Shown one piece after another: positions 35,055 to 45,594 of a stretch of 64,000 bases of DNA (its first letter is position 1; every line of letters starts with the position of its first letter). Under the pieces are notes generated by a model. That model was not told the DNA's origin, did no database searches, and saw nothing but the letters and a program-made list of their open reading frames with translations. The position numbers were made by a program, and so were the translations under genes. The stretch is taken from positions 24,914,553 to 24,978,552 of the forward strand of contig JABAKD010000016.1 of assembly GCA_012845835.1 (NCBI GenBank), read 5' to 3'. This stretch comes from Undaria pinnatifida. Lineage: Eukaryota; Sar; Phaeophyceae; Laminariales; Alariaceae.

Positions 35055-35303
35055 TATATATTATTTTTTTTTCAATATGTAGATCGCCGGACATGGTTGT
35101 CTAATAAGGTATCACCAGGCATGGTCTTTGGAATAACGTCACACGGGAAGCCAAAACGTTGAGGTACCCATCAATGGTTGTGTATAATATCTCAGGTAGC
35201 ACCATCGTATATTCATCATGATGATAATACTGAAAAGCCAACACAACATCGCACCACAACCACAATTCCACGATATTCCCCCCGAATCCCGCGATTTCTA
35301 ACA

Positions 35304-35483
35304 ATGAAAACGTTCGCGTGGCTTCTCAACGCGTGGGATGATGCTATCTATGAAGAATACTTCCTTGGTTTCAAAGAGCTGTCAAACAAGGACATAGAGG
35401 TGGCTAGGGGCAACGTATTTATGGAGATACGGCCGGAAGTCGGTGTCAAAACCGGCGATTTCTGTAAAGAAAAGTTCAGGTAG
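35304..35483 (+). CDS. Hypothetical small protein or exon, 59 aa
   Basis: The ATG frame reads MKTFAWLLNAWDDAIYEEYF, then GFKELSNKDIEVARGNVFME and ends GDFCKEKFR. Composition and amphipathic spacing look protein-like, and no simple repeat is involved. A donor-like site (CAG then GTAGGG) overlaps the stop, so it may be an exon rather than a complete gene. The frame is also open upstream to 35178. No domain or signal recognised. It lies between SINE copy A and an R2 repeat. Confidence 0.3.
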   Translation: MKTFAWLLNAWDDAIYEEYFLGFKELSNKDIEVARGNVFMEIRPEVGVKTGDFCKEKFR

Positions 35484-35499
35484 GGGGTTAATGCTGTAG

Positions 35500-35920
35500 A
35501 ACAACTGGTTGGTGGTACACAGTAAAACACGAAACATAAATCAAAAACGACCACGAGGCAAAAACGTTAGTAGAATTAAGAGGGTACCTTAACCCTTTTC
35601 CGAGAGGATTGTTCACATACATAGTCTACACTTTGAACTTTATGCCCTAACCATAATAAGCCTAACCGAATGAAACGCAACCAATCAATGAAGGAAGGGG
35701 GAACCTCCTTCGTCTCCTACAGGGACCGTCAACCAACGTCTCCAAAAAGTGGGAAGCTCTACTACTACTGAGCAGTAATGACATGAACGTGAAAACAACA
35801 CGACGCATAAACTGGTGTTCCTACTTCGTATCCATCTCATATACTTTCTTGAAATGATGGTCATATATATCTCACAGCTAGCTGGAGTGTATTTTCATTT
35901 TTTATAATATATACATTTAT
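35500..35920. other. No gene recognised; small R1 3' remnant at 35865-35915
   Basis: Contains ATATCTCACAGCTAGCTGGA, a remnant of the R1 3' end with the same AGCTAGCTGG duplication as at 34.35 kb. Confidence 0.5.
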
Positions 35921-35924
35921 TTGA

Positions 35925-36370
35925 GACAAAAATAATTTGGAAAAGGAAGCACAAGCACAGATGTGTTAAAATTGCGGTAAACAACCTTACCAACCCATTA
36001 CGTAGGGTATTTCGTACGGGTATTTCTGCATGATCGCCTCCCCACCTATGCCAAGCGAAGTATTACTAACGAGGTAACGTGATTGAGCGCGTGTATACCA
36101 AGTATGACTAATGAAGTAACGTAATTGAGCACATGTACACCAAGCGTCGATTCGCATCCCTCCCTCTAATGCTCAATGACGGAGACAGCACATGGCCACA
36201 TACATCACCTCGCATGCTGTATTTGGCAATACGTATCTCGTGCGTATAATTAGCGATGTCGATAATAATGGTGACTGTATGATGATGGTGACAAACACAG
36301 CAGTGCATGACCACATCACCTCGCCTGTTGCATTTGACAATACGTATTTCTTTCTTATAGTTAGCGATGT
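35925..36370 (+). repeat. R2 dispersed repeat copy
   Basis: Shares with 47.37-47.83 kb the strings ACCAACCCATTACG, AGGGTATTTCGT, GAAGTAACGTAATTGAGC, CACCTCGC and AATACGTATCT, in the same order. Internally the CGAAGTATTACTAACGAGGT and GAAGTAACGTAATTGAGCAC stretches repeat at about 55 bp, and CACATCACCTCGC with AATACGTAT repeats at about 115 bp. Confidence 0.75.
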
Positions 36371-36554
36371 CAGAAAATAATGGTACCTACAAATATTCTA
36401 TAAAATATTCTAGCTTTCGATCGCTGTATCATGCAACAACAAACTGTGAAGATTTAACACGTTATTTACTACACTTAAATACTGGGTTGCATTCTGCATC
36501 TAACAACAAACCTACTAGAATAGTAAACATTACAAGCCAGATGATATAAAGGGA

Positions 36555-38150
36555 TGTCTTACTGCTTCAATCGTCAGGTTTGTCCCCTTTGAGAATTTAT
36601 AGTTTCCGCGCACATATTGAAATGTCCCGCCCCCCGCCCCCCCCGCCCCCCCTCCACTGACCTCTTTTTCATAACAAACCCCAACCCTTTCCCTCCCCCG
36701 CCCCTCCGTCTCCCGATCCCCCCCCCCCCTTCCGCCTAGTCTGTCCAAACGCCCCACTCGCAATCAAAATCGGCCTGAGTAATAAACACCTATACGCAGT
36801 TGATACCACGTCATTATCTTTCTGACCATCCATGACGAAGGTTTCAATTACCCCCCCCCCCTCCAACGCCCCCTCTTTTCCGACCACCTACACGATCGCC
36901 TAGACCTAGCACCACGCGTATAACAAGCTGCTACATATCTTTGATCTCACAGCCGAAGTGTATTTGAATATTATTTGTGACCTGAACCTCCTAAAAATCC
37001 CCCCCCCCCTCTTGCTCTCCCTTACTCAAACGCCCCACCAAATATCGAAATCCGCCACATTAATAAACACTTCACGCACAGGATATCACCTCATTATCTT
37101 TCGAGAGCCATCCATGCCGCTGTGTCCCCCCCCCCCCTCCAACGCCCCCTCTTTCCCGACCACCTGCACGATCGCCTAGACCTAGCACCACGCGTATAAC
37201 AAGCTGATACATATCTTTGATCTCACAGCCGAAGTGTATTTGAATATTATTTGTGACCTAAACCTCCTAAATAATCTCCCCCCCCCCCCCCCCTCTTGCT
37301 CTCCCTTACTCAAACGCCCCACCAAATATCGAAATCCGCCACATTGATAAACACTTCACGCACAGGATATCACCTCATTATCTTTCGAGAGCCATCCATG
37401 CCGCTGTGTCCCCCCCCCCCCCCCCCGCCTCGAACACCCCCTTCTTCCCCATCACCCGCACCTTCGCCTAGACCTAGCACCACACGTATAACAAACCCCT
37501 CACCTAAAGCCCTCCCCCCCCCCCCCCCCCCTCCCCCCACCCCCGCCCCCACCCCCCACCCTCCCCCCCCCAACCCATCTCAACCCCACCCTCTCTTTAC
37601 TCACTGATTGTACGACTTACCCCAGGATATACACGATAAACTGATGTATTATTTTCAAAAATGTCACATTTATCCCCTCGAAATAATGTATAGTTTCCAG
37701 GCACATATCGAGCTGCCCCATCCCCCCCCCCTCCGCCCCAACCCCCCCCTCCGCCCCCAATAATATACTGGTGCCAAAACCGTCAGATTTATCCCCTCGA
37801 AAGGATTTATAGCTTACATGCACAAATTGCCCTTTCCCCCCCCCCCCCCCCCCCCCCCGCCCCCCTCCAAACCCGCTCGCTTTTGATCAAAACCAGCCCC
37901 TTTCCCTTCACAGCTGTCAGATTTGGTCCCCCTCAGAAACGGGTTTTATAGTTTCCGCGCACAGACTGACTAAAATCATCCTGTTGACCCTGATAGCTAC
38001 ACTGTAGCTGTAAGGGGAGTCGCCGACCTATATCCTTAATGAGGACACACAACTCGTAATGCGCGCGATCGGAGTATCACACACAGCTTGCAAAGATGAG
38101 TTTCGACGAAATCTTCGATCTCACAGCTGGAGTGTATTTTTATTTTTAAA
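36555..38150 (+). repeat. R1 composite array with tandem sub-units and full 3' end
   Basis: The opening is an R1 5' module (36575-36650). Sub-units beginning TAGACCTAGCACCACGCGTA follow at 36901 and 37177, and at 37469 with one base changed, giving periods of 276 and 292 bp. Each of the first two carries TTTGATCTCACAGCCGAAGT, C-tracts and ATATCACCTCATTATCTTTC. Modules at 37600-37860 precede the 3' region and the core near 38062, ending at about 38150. C-tracts of 10-20 bp recur throughout. Confidence 0.88.
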
Positions 38151-38270
38151 ATATATATTACGAATGTGTTATTCATTTTTTTTTTTACTGCCAACCCCTT
38201 CGTCGCCGTCACCACCATCACCTGGTACTACTAGATTTAACGAAGCAGCAAACTCCCTAGGTTGTTACTT

Positions 38271-38380
<110 letters not shown>

Positions 38381-38732
38381 CTTTTTCTTCTTCTTCTCAC
38401 ATTAACTCGCATAATAATCAACTCCGTGGTCGCAGGACATGCTCCAGTCAATCTGATGAAGCTGAGGCGGGTTCCGGGGTAAAGCCGGATATTTTTCACG
38501 AGATTTTCAGAACGTGGCAACCACGAGGATTTTAGCTCTGAAAAATTGCGGAAACTTCCTCTAGGTTGTTGTGGGGATTACGAAAATATCTTTTTTTTTT
38601 TGGCCGTCGTGATGGTAAGTTACTCACGAATAAGTAAGTCGCTAAAATTGAGGAAAAAAAGCATCCGCGGGCCCCACGAGAAAATATCGAACGCCTCCGA
38701 ATCTTATCAATTTTTCAGGTTATGCTAATTTT

Positions 38733-39579
38733 CAGGGTAGTCCTCGGTACCGTTTTTTTTTACGGTACCAGATCGGACGGTATTGCGAAATGACGGTACT
38801 TTTCAAACGGTTGACGGTATTTCGATTTCTCACGGTACCACTTTTGGCGGCACGGTATCGCCGAATTTGACGGTACGTTTCCGGCGGTATCGAAAAGTGA
38901 CGGTATTTTCTAGACGGTAGACGGTTTTTCGATATTTGACGGTACTTTTTTGGCGGTACTGCAAAACGACGGTACCGGTCCCGGTACTGCCAAATTTGAC
39001 GGTACTTTTTTGAGGGTACTGAAATATGACGGTTCCGCCACTGAGAAATACAGAATTACGAATGACGAAATACTTGACAGTACCTGCCGGGCGGCGATCA
39101 AGCATGCCGGCACCACCCCGCTGATGTTCCTGCATACCTATATAGAACGGACGAATAGAGGCCAGACTAATCGTCGAACCGTCAAGCTGACAAACTCACC
39201 AGCCTCACGCGAAACAACCTTTAGACATTTATTTAGCACCAAAAAGACAATAAAACAATACTACTACTGTAAACAATAAAACTATAAAACCTAGAACATG
39301 AAAACATTCAATGAAAACCATCATCACCCTACAATCTTTGACGGTTTTGAATATGACGGTTTTTCTAAACGGGAAACGGTACTTCGCTTATTTGACGGTA
39401 CTTTTATGGCGGTGCTGCAAAATGACGGTACTTTTTAAACGGTTGACGGTTTTTCGATTTTTGACGGTACCGCCTTCGGCGGTACACGGTTTGCCCAAAT
39501 ATGACGGTATTCCGCCGAGTACCGGGACCGACGTACAGCACGGGAAAATTACCTGGGGATTTTCCCGAGGACTACCCTG
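38733..39579. mobile_element. Non-autonomous hAT-type DNA transposon (MITE), 847 bp, intact ends
   Basis: The left end CAGGGTAGTCCTCGG (38733-38747) and right end CCGAGGACTACCCTG (39565-39579) are perfect 15-bp inverted repeats. They are flanked by a perfect 8-bp direct repeat, CTAATTTT, at 38725-38732 and 39580-39587. CAGGG-type termini and 8-bp target duplications are hallmarks of the hAT superfamily. Inside, both subterminal zones (38750-39040 and 39340-39530) are packed with TTTGACGGTACTTTT-like repeats and GGCGGTAC variants, as expected for transposase-binding subterminal motifs. No transposase-like frame is present. Confidence 0.93.
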
Positions 39580-39587
39580 CTAATTTT

Positions 39588-40180
39588 GGGGTGTAGATCA
39601 CGAACCCGTCGTTAGATTTTTGATCGGGATCGATTTAACCTTGATACAGCTGCGCAAAGATACGGGCAAAAAGAGGGCATAACCTGGGATTTACTAGGGA
39701 TTAGACTGAAAAACTCCCACCCGTGGAAAACGATCCACACGTTGATTAGATCTCTGTAAGACTTCGATTTGAAGTGATTTTAGGGTCGGGAACACGAAGA
39801 TATCAGTGGATTGTCCTAGTAATGCTTAAATTATGCAATCGACTTACGGCTGCCCAAAAGCTGACCTTAGCTGAGCCATTTCAAATTTCACGGGATTTTT
39901 GATTCTCGATTCCGGGCTCGAGGTTTTGTCTGAACAACTTTCTGAGTGGCCCTACTCCCCCTAATTCGACCAAGCGGAAGCGATTGCCGCCATGTCCGAG
40001 AAGAAAAAAGTTCGGCAATGCGGAATACAAAATTAATTTGACCCGAAGGAAATACAATTTTTTTGGACAATTTTTTTAAACGTCGTATCTGGCTGTTTAA
40101 AAGCGAACCACGAAGTCGATTTTCGTTTTTTTCTTATTCAAAGCTCGGAAGAGAAGTCCATTTCTAGGTCGGAACCCGCC
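39588..40180. other. No gene recognised
   Basis: Right flank of the MITE. Mixed sequence with no motif-supported frame. Confidence 0.5.
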
Positions 40181-40184
40181 CCCA

Positions 40185-40512
40185 GGAGAAAAACACCCCT
40201 TATGCCCGCTCCCCGCCTCTCAACTGCCGTACGACCACTAGACTATAGGATACACGCAATACATTTCCACAGATAGATTCTGTATCCCTCAGAAACGTTT
40301 TTTCAATTGTTTTTTTGTGATTGTTACGGCGCACTGGTTAACATCACCCTGTTGACCCTGGTACAAGCTACACTGTAGTTCCACAGGGAGTCGCCGACCT
40401 AGTCTATATCGTTGACAAAGACACGCACCCAGTGATATGCGCGATCGGAGTATCACACAGGTTGCGAAGATGAGGATCGACAAAATCTTCGATCTCACAG
40501 ACAGCTGCATCG
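40185..40512 (+). repeat. R1 dispersed repeat copy, diverged
   Basis: Has TACGACCACTAGACTATAGG, CACCCTGTTGACCCTGGTAC, GGGAGTCGCCGACC and the 3' core near 40438, ending GATCTCACAGACAGCTG. It has diverged more than the 38-kb copy, and the C-tract is reduced. Confidence 0.8.
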
Positions 40513-40514
40513 AA

Positions 40515-41175
40515 AGGTGGGCAAATAAATGTTTTTTTGTAGTTAGTTGCACAAAACACATGAATATCAGATCAGAGGGCATTATTATCCCCTTGCTTTC
40601 CTCCTAATAGTCTGTGCTATCCTCTTTATATTGGCGTTCGCGCAGGCATATAATAAACAAACTTTAAAAGGAGTCAACGGGGAGTAATGGACAGTACATT
40701 AGCCTGTCATGATACGTCGTAGGGTGCCAGTACTGCTATTTCGCTTCCTATTTAGGGAAATTTCCACATTATGTTGCTTATCCCATCCATTATCTTGGTA
40801 CCTTTCAATTTCCCTTTTACCTCTCTACATCTCTACACGTAACTCGGATCTAACGTCCTAGGGCCAGCAAGGAATCTCGCTCGCCCACTCCCTACTACGG
40901 TACGCGACATCTTGTTGACGGCGGAAGCAATTTAGGGCTTTATTTTCTCGTCGACTCGCGTCGAATCGCGGTGGTAACCACGCAACAAAGCGCCCTCGGC
41001 AGTTGGCGTTTGTGCCCAGAAAATAAAATTAGCACGCCCAAGATTTTTTGACTTCCTGACTCTGACCTCATACTCTAGAGAGTTCTACTATCAGTACACC
41101 ACCGGGACGCCATCGCTATCGTCCGCATATGTCGTGTATATCTCACCCCCCCACCCCCTCGAACACTCCGCCCTC
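40515..41175. other. No gene recognised
   Basis: AT-rich flank. Nothing assignable. Confidence 0.5.
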
Positions 41176-41177
41176 TT

Positions 41178-41490
41178 GTTTTTTCAGTTTTTTTTTCGCA
41201 CAGTTCCACTTTCCAGATTCTGGACAAGCCGTGGTGACAGGTGTCGTCCCTTCTTCCCCCGGTCCTTGCCTTCCTTTTTTTTGTTGCGCATAGGGTTCAG
41301 CAATCCCACTGCTCGTCGATCATTCATCGAGTGTTGCTAACTCGCGCTCTCGGATTTTCCGCAGGTCAACCCGTGCGCAAGAAAAAGTGCCACGGATTTA
41401 TACGAGTAAGCACTCGAGAGGATTCGAACTCACGAAACTGACCTATACCAGGCTCGAGTATAACCTGATATGCCATCGGCGCGACCGGCT
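41178..41490 (-). mobile_element. tRNA-derived SINE, copy B
   Basis: On the minus strand, an A-box-like TGGCATATCAGG (41475-41464) and a B-box-like TGAGTTCGAATCCTC (41431-41417) head the same body as copy A. The shared body includes GCGAGTTAGCAACACTCGAT, AATGATCGACGAGCAGTGGG and GACACCTGTCACCACGG. The body ends in CCAGAATCTGGAAAGTGGAA and an A-rich tail (T-runs on the plus strand, 41178-41197). The best-preserved B box in the window is in this copy. Confidence 0.78.
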
Positions 41491-41494
41491 CTAC

Positions 41495-42160
41495 TCACTG
41501 GTTGCACGACATACAGGATATTGTACATCATGATAAACTTGTGCATTCTTGCAAAACCGTCACATTTATCCCCTTAAAAAAATGTATAGTTTCCACGCAC
41601 AGATTGAGTTGCCCCACCCGATCCGCCCCCGCCCCCCCCCGCCCCCCCCCCCCCCCAATGGTAAACTGGTGAGTTGTTTTCCAAAACCGTCAGATTTATC
41701 CTCTTGAAGGATTTATAGTTTCCACGCACAAATTGAGCTGCCCCGCCCATCCCCCCCCCCCCCCCACACCCCTCTCCCTCCACCTCCCCCCACCCACCCC
41801 CGCTCTCTTTCGATCAAAATCAAGCCCCCACGTCCTTAAAAACTCCCCCCTCCCCTCACCGGTCGTTCGACTTACAGGATTCACTTGATAAACAAACGGG
41901 TGCTTTTCCTTCCACAGCTGTCAGATTTTGTCCCCGCAAGAAACAAGTTTTATAGTTTCCGCGCACAGACTGACTAACACGACATGATAGCTACACTGTA
42001 GTTGCAAGGGGAGTCTTCGATCTATATCCTTAATGAGTACACACAACCCGTAATACGCGCGATCGGAGTAGTAGTATCACACACAGCTCGCAATGAATGA
42101 TGAGTTTCGACAAAATATTCGATCTCACAGCTGGAGCGTATTTATATTTTTTATAATATA
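41495..42160 (+). repeat. R1 dispersed repeat copy, full length
   Basis: Two 5' modules (ACAGGATATTG.. at 41512 and GATTTATAGTTTCCACGCAC at 41708) each lead to a C-tract (41625-41660, 41752-41800). TTTCGATCAAAATCAAGC, TTCGACTTACAGGATTCAC and the 3' core near 42056 follow, ending CACAGCTGGAGCGTATTT. Confidence 0.9.
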
Positions 42161-42286
42161 TCTCATGGGTACTATATGAAGCGCACAAGGATCTTCTTAT
42201 GCGAGATCATTCTTTGACCGTTACATCTATCTGGTACTCACCCGTACGATAGACGGCGAAGTCTTGTTCCTGCCTCTCGTGCTCTG

Positions 42287-42812
42287 TTGGTCTCGCTGTG
42301 CGTTAACGTTCTGGTGTTGAGTTGGGTCGGACAAATGTACGGCGGCAATCGAGAGACACGAGAAACACAAATTGAAGAGTGGTTGATGGAGTGCGGAGTT
42401 GGCGGCCGGTGGGTCGGTGCATCACACCCTCCAAGCCCTCGCACGAAAATGAAACACATACTCGCATATCTATCTCCGACAACCTACAGGTAAGTACAAC
42501 CTACAGATACTAAACCATGTCTACCGATACCATATGCAAAAGAAAAAGAAGTGCACTACTATGTGTAGTTTGTGACCATGGAGCGCGTCTCTGCAAGAGG
42601 AGGTGTCGGCAAGGAGGCCGGTGGTTGTGATGGATGAAGACGGGCGGAAAACAATATCGTTTTATTGTGAAGAACGCATGAAATGGCGATGGGAAGAATT
42701 AGCATGGAAAAGAGAGGGTATCGGACGGTGTTTGTGGGTCCAATACACCGCATCACGTAGCATTATCATGTTTTTGCCGTGCTGTGTTTTTGATGTGCAC
42801 TCTCTTCGTTGA
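42287..42812 (+). CDS. Tentative two-exon hypothetical gene
   Basis: Exon 1 (42287-42489) ends PRTKMKHILAYLSPTTY before a perfect donor GTAAGT at 42490. An acceptor AG at 42582-42583 rejoins the frame in phase to give SASLQEEVSARRPVVVMDED, followed by GRKTISFYCEERMKWRWEEL. The charged second exon looks protein-like up to WKREG. After that, either the frame runs to a stop at 42812 or a further donor (GAGAGG, GTATCG) is used. The 94-bp intron lacks a good pyrimidine tract. No domain recognised. True start and end are uncertain. Confidence 0.3.
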
Positions 42813-42949
42813 CTTGAATAGGGAGAGCACTAAAGCGACATATAGTAATCAGTGATGTAACTTTCTCTCGTTCTTTCTTCTATGTAATTTTTATTTTTCT
42901 TCTTGATTGATCTTCTCCACCGCCTATTTTCGCCGGTATCTTGTTGCTC

Positions 42950-43055
42950 GTGAAGGCAAGAACCCGAGGGGGATAACGGACGTCACCTGTGACTACGACT
43001 TGTCCGGGAGCTGGAAAGTAGATAACAAATGTGTGTGAAGAAAACAGAAGAAAAC
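42950..43055 (+). mobile_element. tRNA-derived SINE, copy C (3' body only)
   Basis: GAAGGCAAGAACCCGAGGGG, then CGTCACCTGTGACTACGACT and GTCCGGGAGCTGGAAAGTAG match the 3' body of copy D, with an A-rich tail at 43037-43055. The tRNA-like head is missing. Copy D starts immediately after. Confidence 0.65.
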
Positions 43056-43362
43056 GGTGACGTATCAGGTTATCCTCGAGCCTGGCATAGATAGGTCATT
43101 TTCGTGCGTTCGAGCTCGGCTGAGTGCTTACTTGTACACATTCGTGGGAAATTTTTCTTAAGCAAAAATTGACTTGAGGGAAGCGCGAGAGCGTGAGTTA
43201 GCAAAAACACGCGATAAAAAAACACCCAAGCAGTGGGCTTGTTGAACCCTAGGCGCAATAAAAGTTGAAGGCAAGAACCGGGGGGAAGAAGGGACGACAC
43301 CTGCGACACGACTTGTCCAGAAGCAGTAAAAAAGTAGAATTGTGAGAAAAAACAAACACAAA
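43056..43362 (+). mobile_element. tRNA-derived SINE, copy D
   Basis: A-box-like TGACGTATCAGG (43058-43069) and B-box-like GCGTTCGAGCTC (43106-43117) are followed by the shared body: GCGAGAGCGTGAGTTAGCAA, CAAGCAGTGGGCTTGTTGAA, CCCTAGGCGCAATAAAAG and GACGACACCTGCGACACGAC. The A-rich tail is GAGAAAAAACAAACACAAA. This is the plus-strand copy most useful for a consensus. Confidence 0.75.
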
Positions 43363-43369
43363 TCCTTCA

Positions 43370-43480
43370 CGCGGGTGCACACACGTACACACCCCATAAC
43401 ACGCGCGATCAAAGTCGCACGCAGCTTGCAAAGCTGAGTGTGGATAAAAATATCTGTTTGGTCTATCTCACAGCTGCTAA
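43370..43480 (+). repeat. R1 3'-end fragment, diverged
   Basis: CACGCGCGATCAAAGTCGCA, then GCAGCTTGCAAAGCTGAGT and ATCTCACAGCTGCTAAC resemble the R1 3' end. Confidence 0.65.
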
Positions 43481-43484
43481 CAGA

Positions 43485-44700
43485 GTTTTCAGAAAAATGG
43501 GAACGGAGCCTAAAATGAGAACCAAGCGTTATCTCTAAGCTGGAGAATTGTATTTTTTCGTGTTTTCTATTACAAATCGAGGAAAAGGCCATCGTTCTTG
43601 GAATATGTGGGAGATCGGAATAATAATGCAAACAAGTCACACTACACGCCGAGCCTCTCCTTCCTTTTGGCGGCCCACCGTAGGAAGCGAACAACTTCAG
43701 CGTGTGTGTTTGTGATTGGGAGGAGGGAGCCTCAAAACGCCCCGCTCGGAGCGGCGACATGCAGCGATGAAGCGTTTCAGCTCTTCTTGAGCAAATACTC
43801 GTATTTTAGGCTTGATGGATTGTTTTTTGTGCGGGTTGGTCGAGGGAGCTGGTTGAGAAATGGTCATCACGGCCGCTAAAATGTGTTTTGAGCTCCACAC
43901 CGCTGGGGCACGAACCCCTAAGTAAGGTGTGCAGGCATGGGTGCATCTATCTATTGCTTCGGTCACCTCTGTTTGAAATCCGCGTTATGTTCCCTCGATT
44001 GTGGTGGTCGACGTGGTAAGCAAAAAAAGCGGCAGGTTGTTGTTGCACCGCGATCGCGCCACGTCATGTTGGGCGAACTCCACCAAAAGAAGTAAAAGCT
44101 GCGAGAAGTTTGGAGCTTTGACGAAAAAACAAAATTAGATGCCACAGCCGACAACGTGTTTTGTGTTTCATGCAGGCATCCTACCCATATGGAACCAGTG
44201 ACTATTTAGCACCCCTGCTCTGCTATGTTGTTGTGCAGGCTCAATAATTGCTCTTGACTACTAGAGCGACCGGAGGCCCACCTAATACCACGCTATGTTC
44301 CCATGTATTTAGTGTTCGTACAACAGCAGTATGGCTTGCTACAGATGATGTTGGTGTGCCGTACCCGTATACGTCCGATATTTGAAGCCACCAAAGCACC
44401 AAAGTGCTGCTAGCATTAAAAAAATAAACGATGTAACCATTTTCGATTATGTCGTGTGGGAGTCTCTGCTGAACGACTTTACCTAGACTGTTGAAATACA
44501 GGAATGTAATTAATCGAGTGTTTACCTTCTTAGAATAAATCACCAAACGTTCTTCAATCATGCTAGAACATTTCCAGATTCACTCCGGCATGCTTTTGGT
44601 TGTGTTTGCGGTAAACGAATTGCAGAAAAGGCGTACACGGCCTCCACATCACAGGCAGGGAGAGCAGAGGCAGCATCAAATTTGAATTTCAACATGCTCT
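43485..44700. other. No gene recognised
   Basis: Open frames of up to 93-106 codons occur on both strands but show no motif, repeat or splice support. Confidence 0.4.
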
Positions 44701-44705
44701 ATTAA

Positions 44706-44764
44706 TTGACTCGCCGAAAGGGGCAGGCCCAGCACAACACCACGAGACAAACAGCAGCGCAGCC

Positions 44765-44802
<38 letters not shown>

Positions 44803-45170
44803 GTAGTAGCACCACAGACGCTGCCCCTGCCGCAGCAGCAGCAGCGGCGGGGGCTGGGGCGGAGGTGGCGGTGGCAATGGCCCCGCCGGATGAGTTGCGG
44901 CACAGCAGCTTGGCTCGGCCTGGCTCGATCACCACGATCATCACAACAACAACCGAACAGTCAGTTGAATATGAATTTTGCAAGAAAAAAACGCAGGAGG
45001 CACCAACCGCTGCTGCTGAACAAAAGCCACCGCACAGCGGCAGCAGCAGAAAAGCAGCAGCAGCAGCAGCAGTAGTAGCGGCGGCCGAAAAAAAACTTAT
45101 TATGTCAAAGTCATTTTCTCCACATATTAAATCCAGTGTTGAAACTCATATTTTGATTTGCCCTTCCTGA
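44706..45170 (+). CDS. Low-complexity polyQ/polyA ORF, 154 aa, doubtful
   Basis: The ATG frame contains an 11-Gln run from (CAG/GCA)n, then poly-Ala runs and a Thr-rich stretch, ending PHIKSSVETHILICPS. The length depends largely on trinucleotide repeats (44760-44800, 44833-44850 and 45055-45078) that stay open in several frames. The minus strand is also open through the first array. It could be an exon of a low-complexity regulator, but the repeats alone explain it. Confidence 0.2.
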
Positions 45171-45265
45171 AAAGAATAGATGTGTATACTGTCGTCTGTA
45201 AAAATGTTTTTTTATTTCACCCGAAATCAGATTATTTATTGATGTTGCGTGTCTCGACCTAAAGT

Positions 45266-45454
45266 CTAGACTACACTCCAAGTTTTGAACTCTTTTTCCA
45301 AAATTGGCTTTAAATTATCGTTCGTTAAAACGTCCAAACCGGTTCTGTAATATTCGTTTTTAATCCTTGTGTTTATCTGGTTCTCTTTGGCTCTTGTCCT
45401 TTCTGATGATGCTGGGTGGCGCCGTCTGCTTTGTTGTTGCGTTTGGGTTTCCAC
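45266..45454 (-). CDS. Hypothetical small protein or terminal exon, 62 aa
   Basis: A minus-strand frame starting METQTQQQSRRRH leads into KENQINTRIKNEYYRTGLDV, then LTNDNLKPILEKEFKTWSVV and a stop at 45266. The C-terminal 40 residues are helix-prone, charged and free of simple repeats, so they look more like real coding sequence than the flanks. No domain recognised and no upstream exon identified. Confidence 0.3.
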   Translation of the reverse strand: METQTQQQSRRRHPASSERTRAKENQINTRIKNEYYRTGLDVLTNDNLKPILEKEFKTWSVV

Positions 45455-45594
45455 GTTGTTAAGTTACATTTTTTGTACTCTGCGCGAGGGCGGCAATGTC
45501 ATTACTTATACCACCACAATGTCGTCAGAAACAGCAATGCGCACGTGAAGGGCGGGTTGCGGTAGTGCTACAGACTAGGATATATATTATAAAG

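Noticed and set aside
32770-37560. CRISPR-like regular repeats
   Set aside because: The regularity comes from C-tract-bearing R1 modules of 276-292 bp in a eukaryotic context. There are no short identical repeats with unique spacers.
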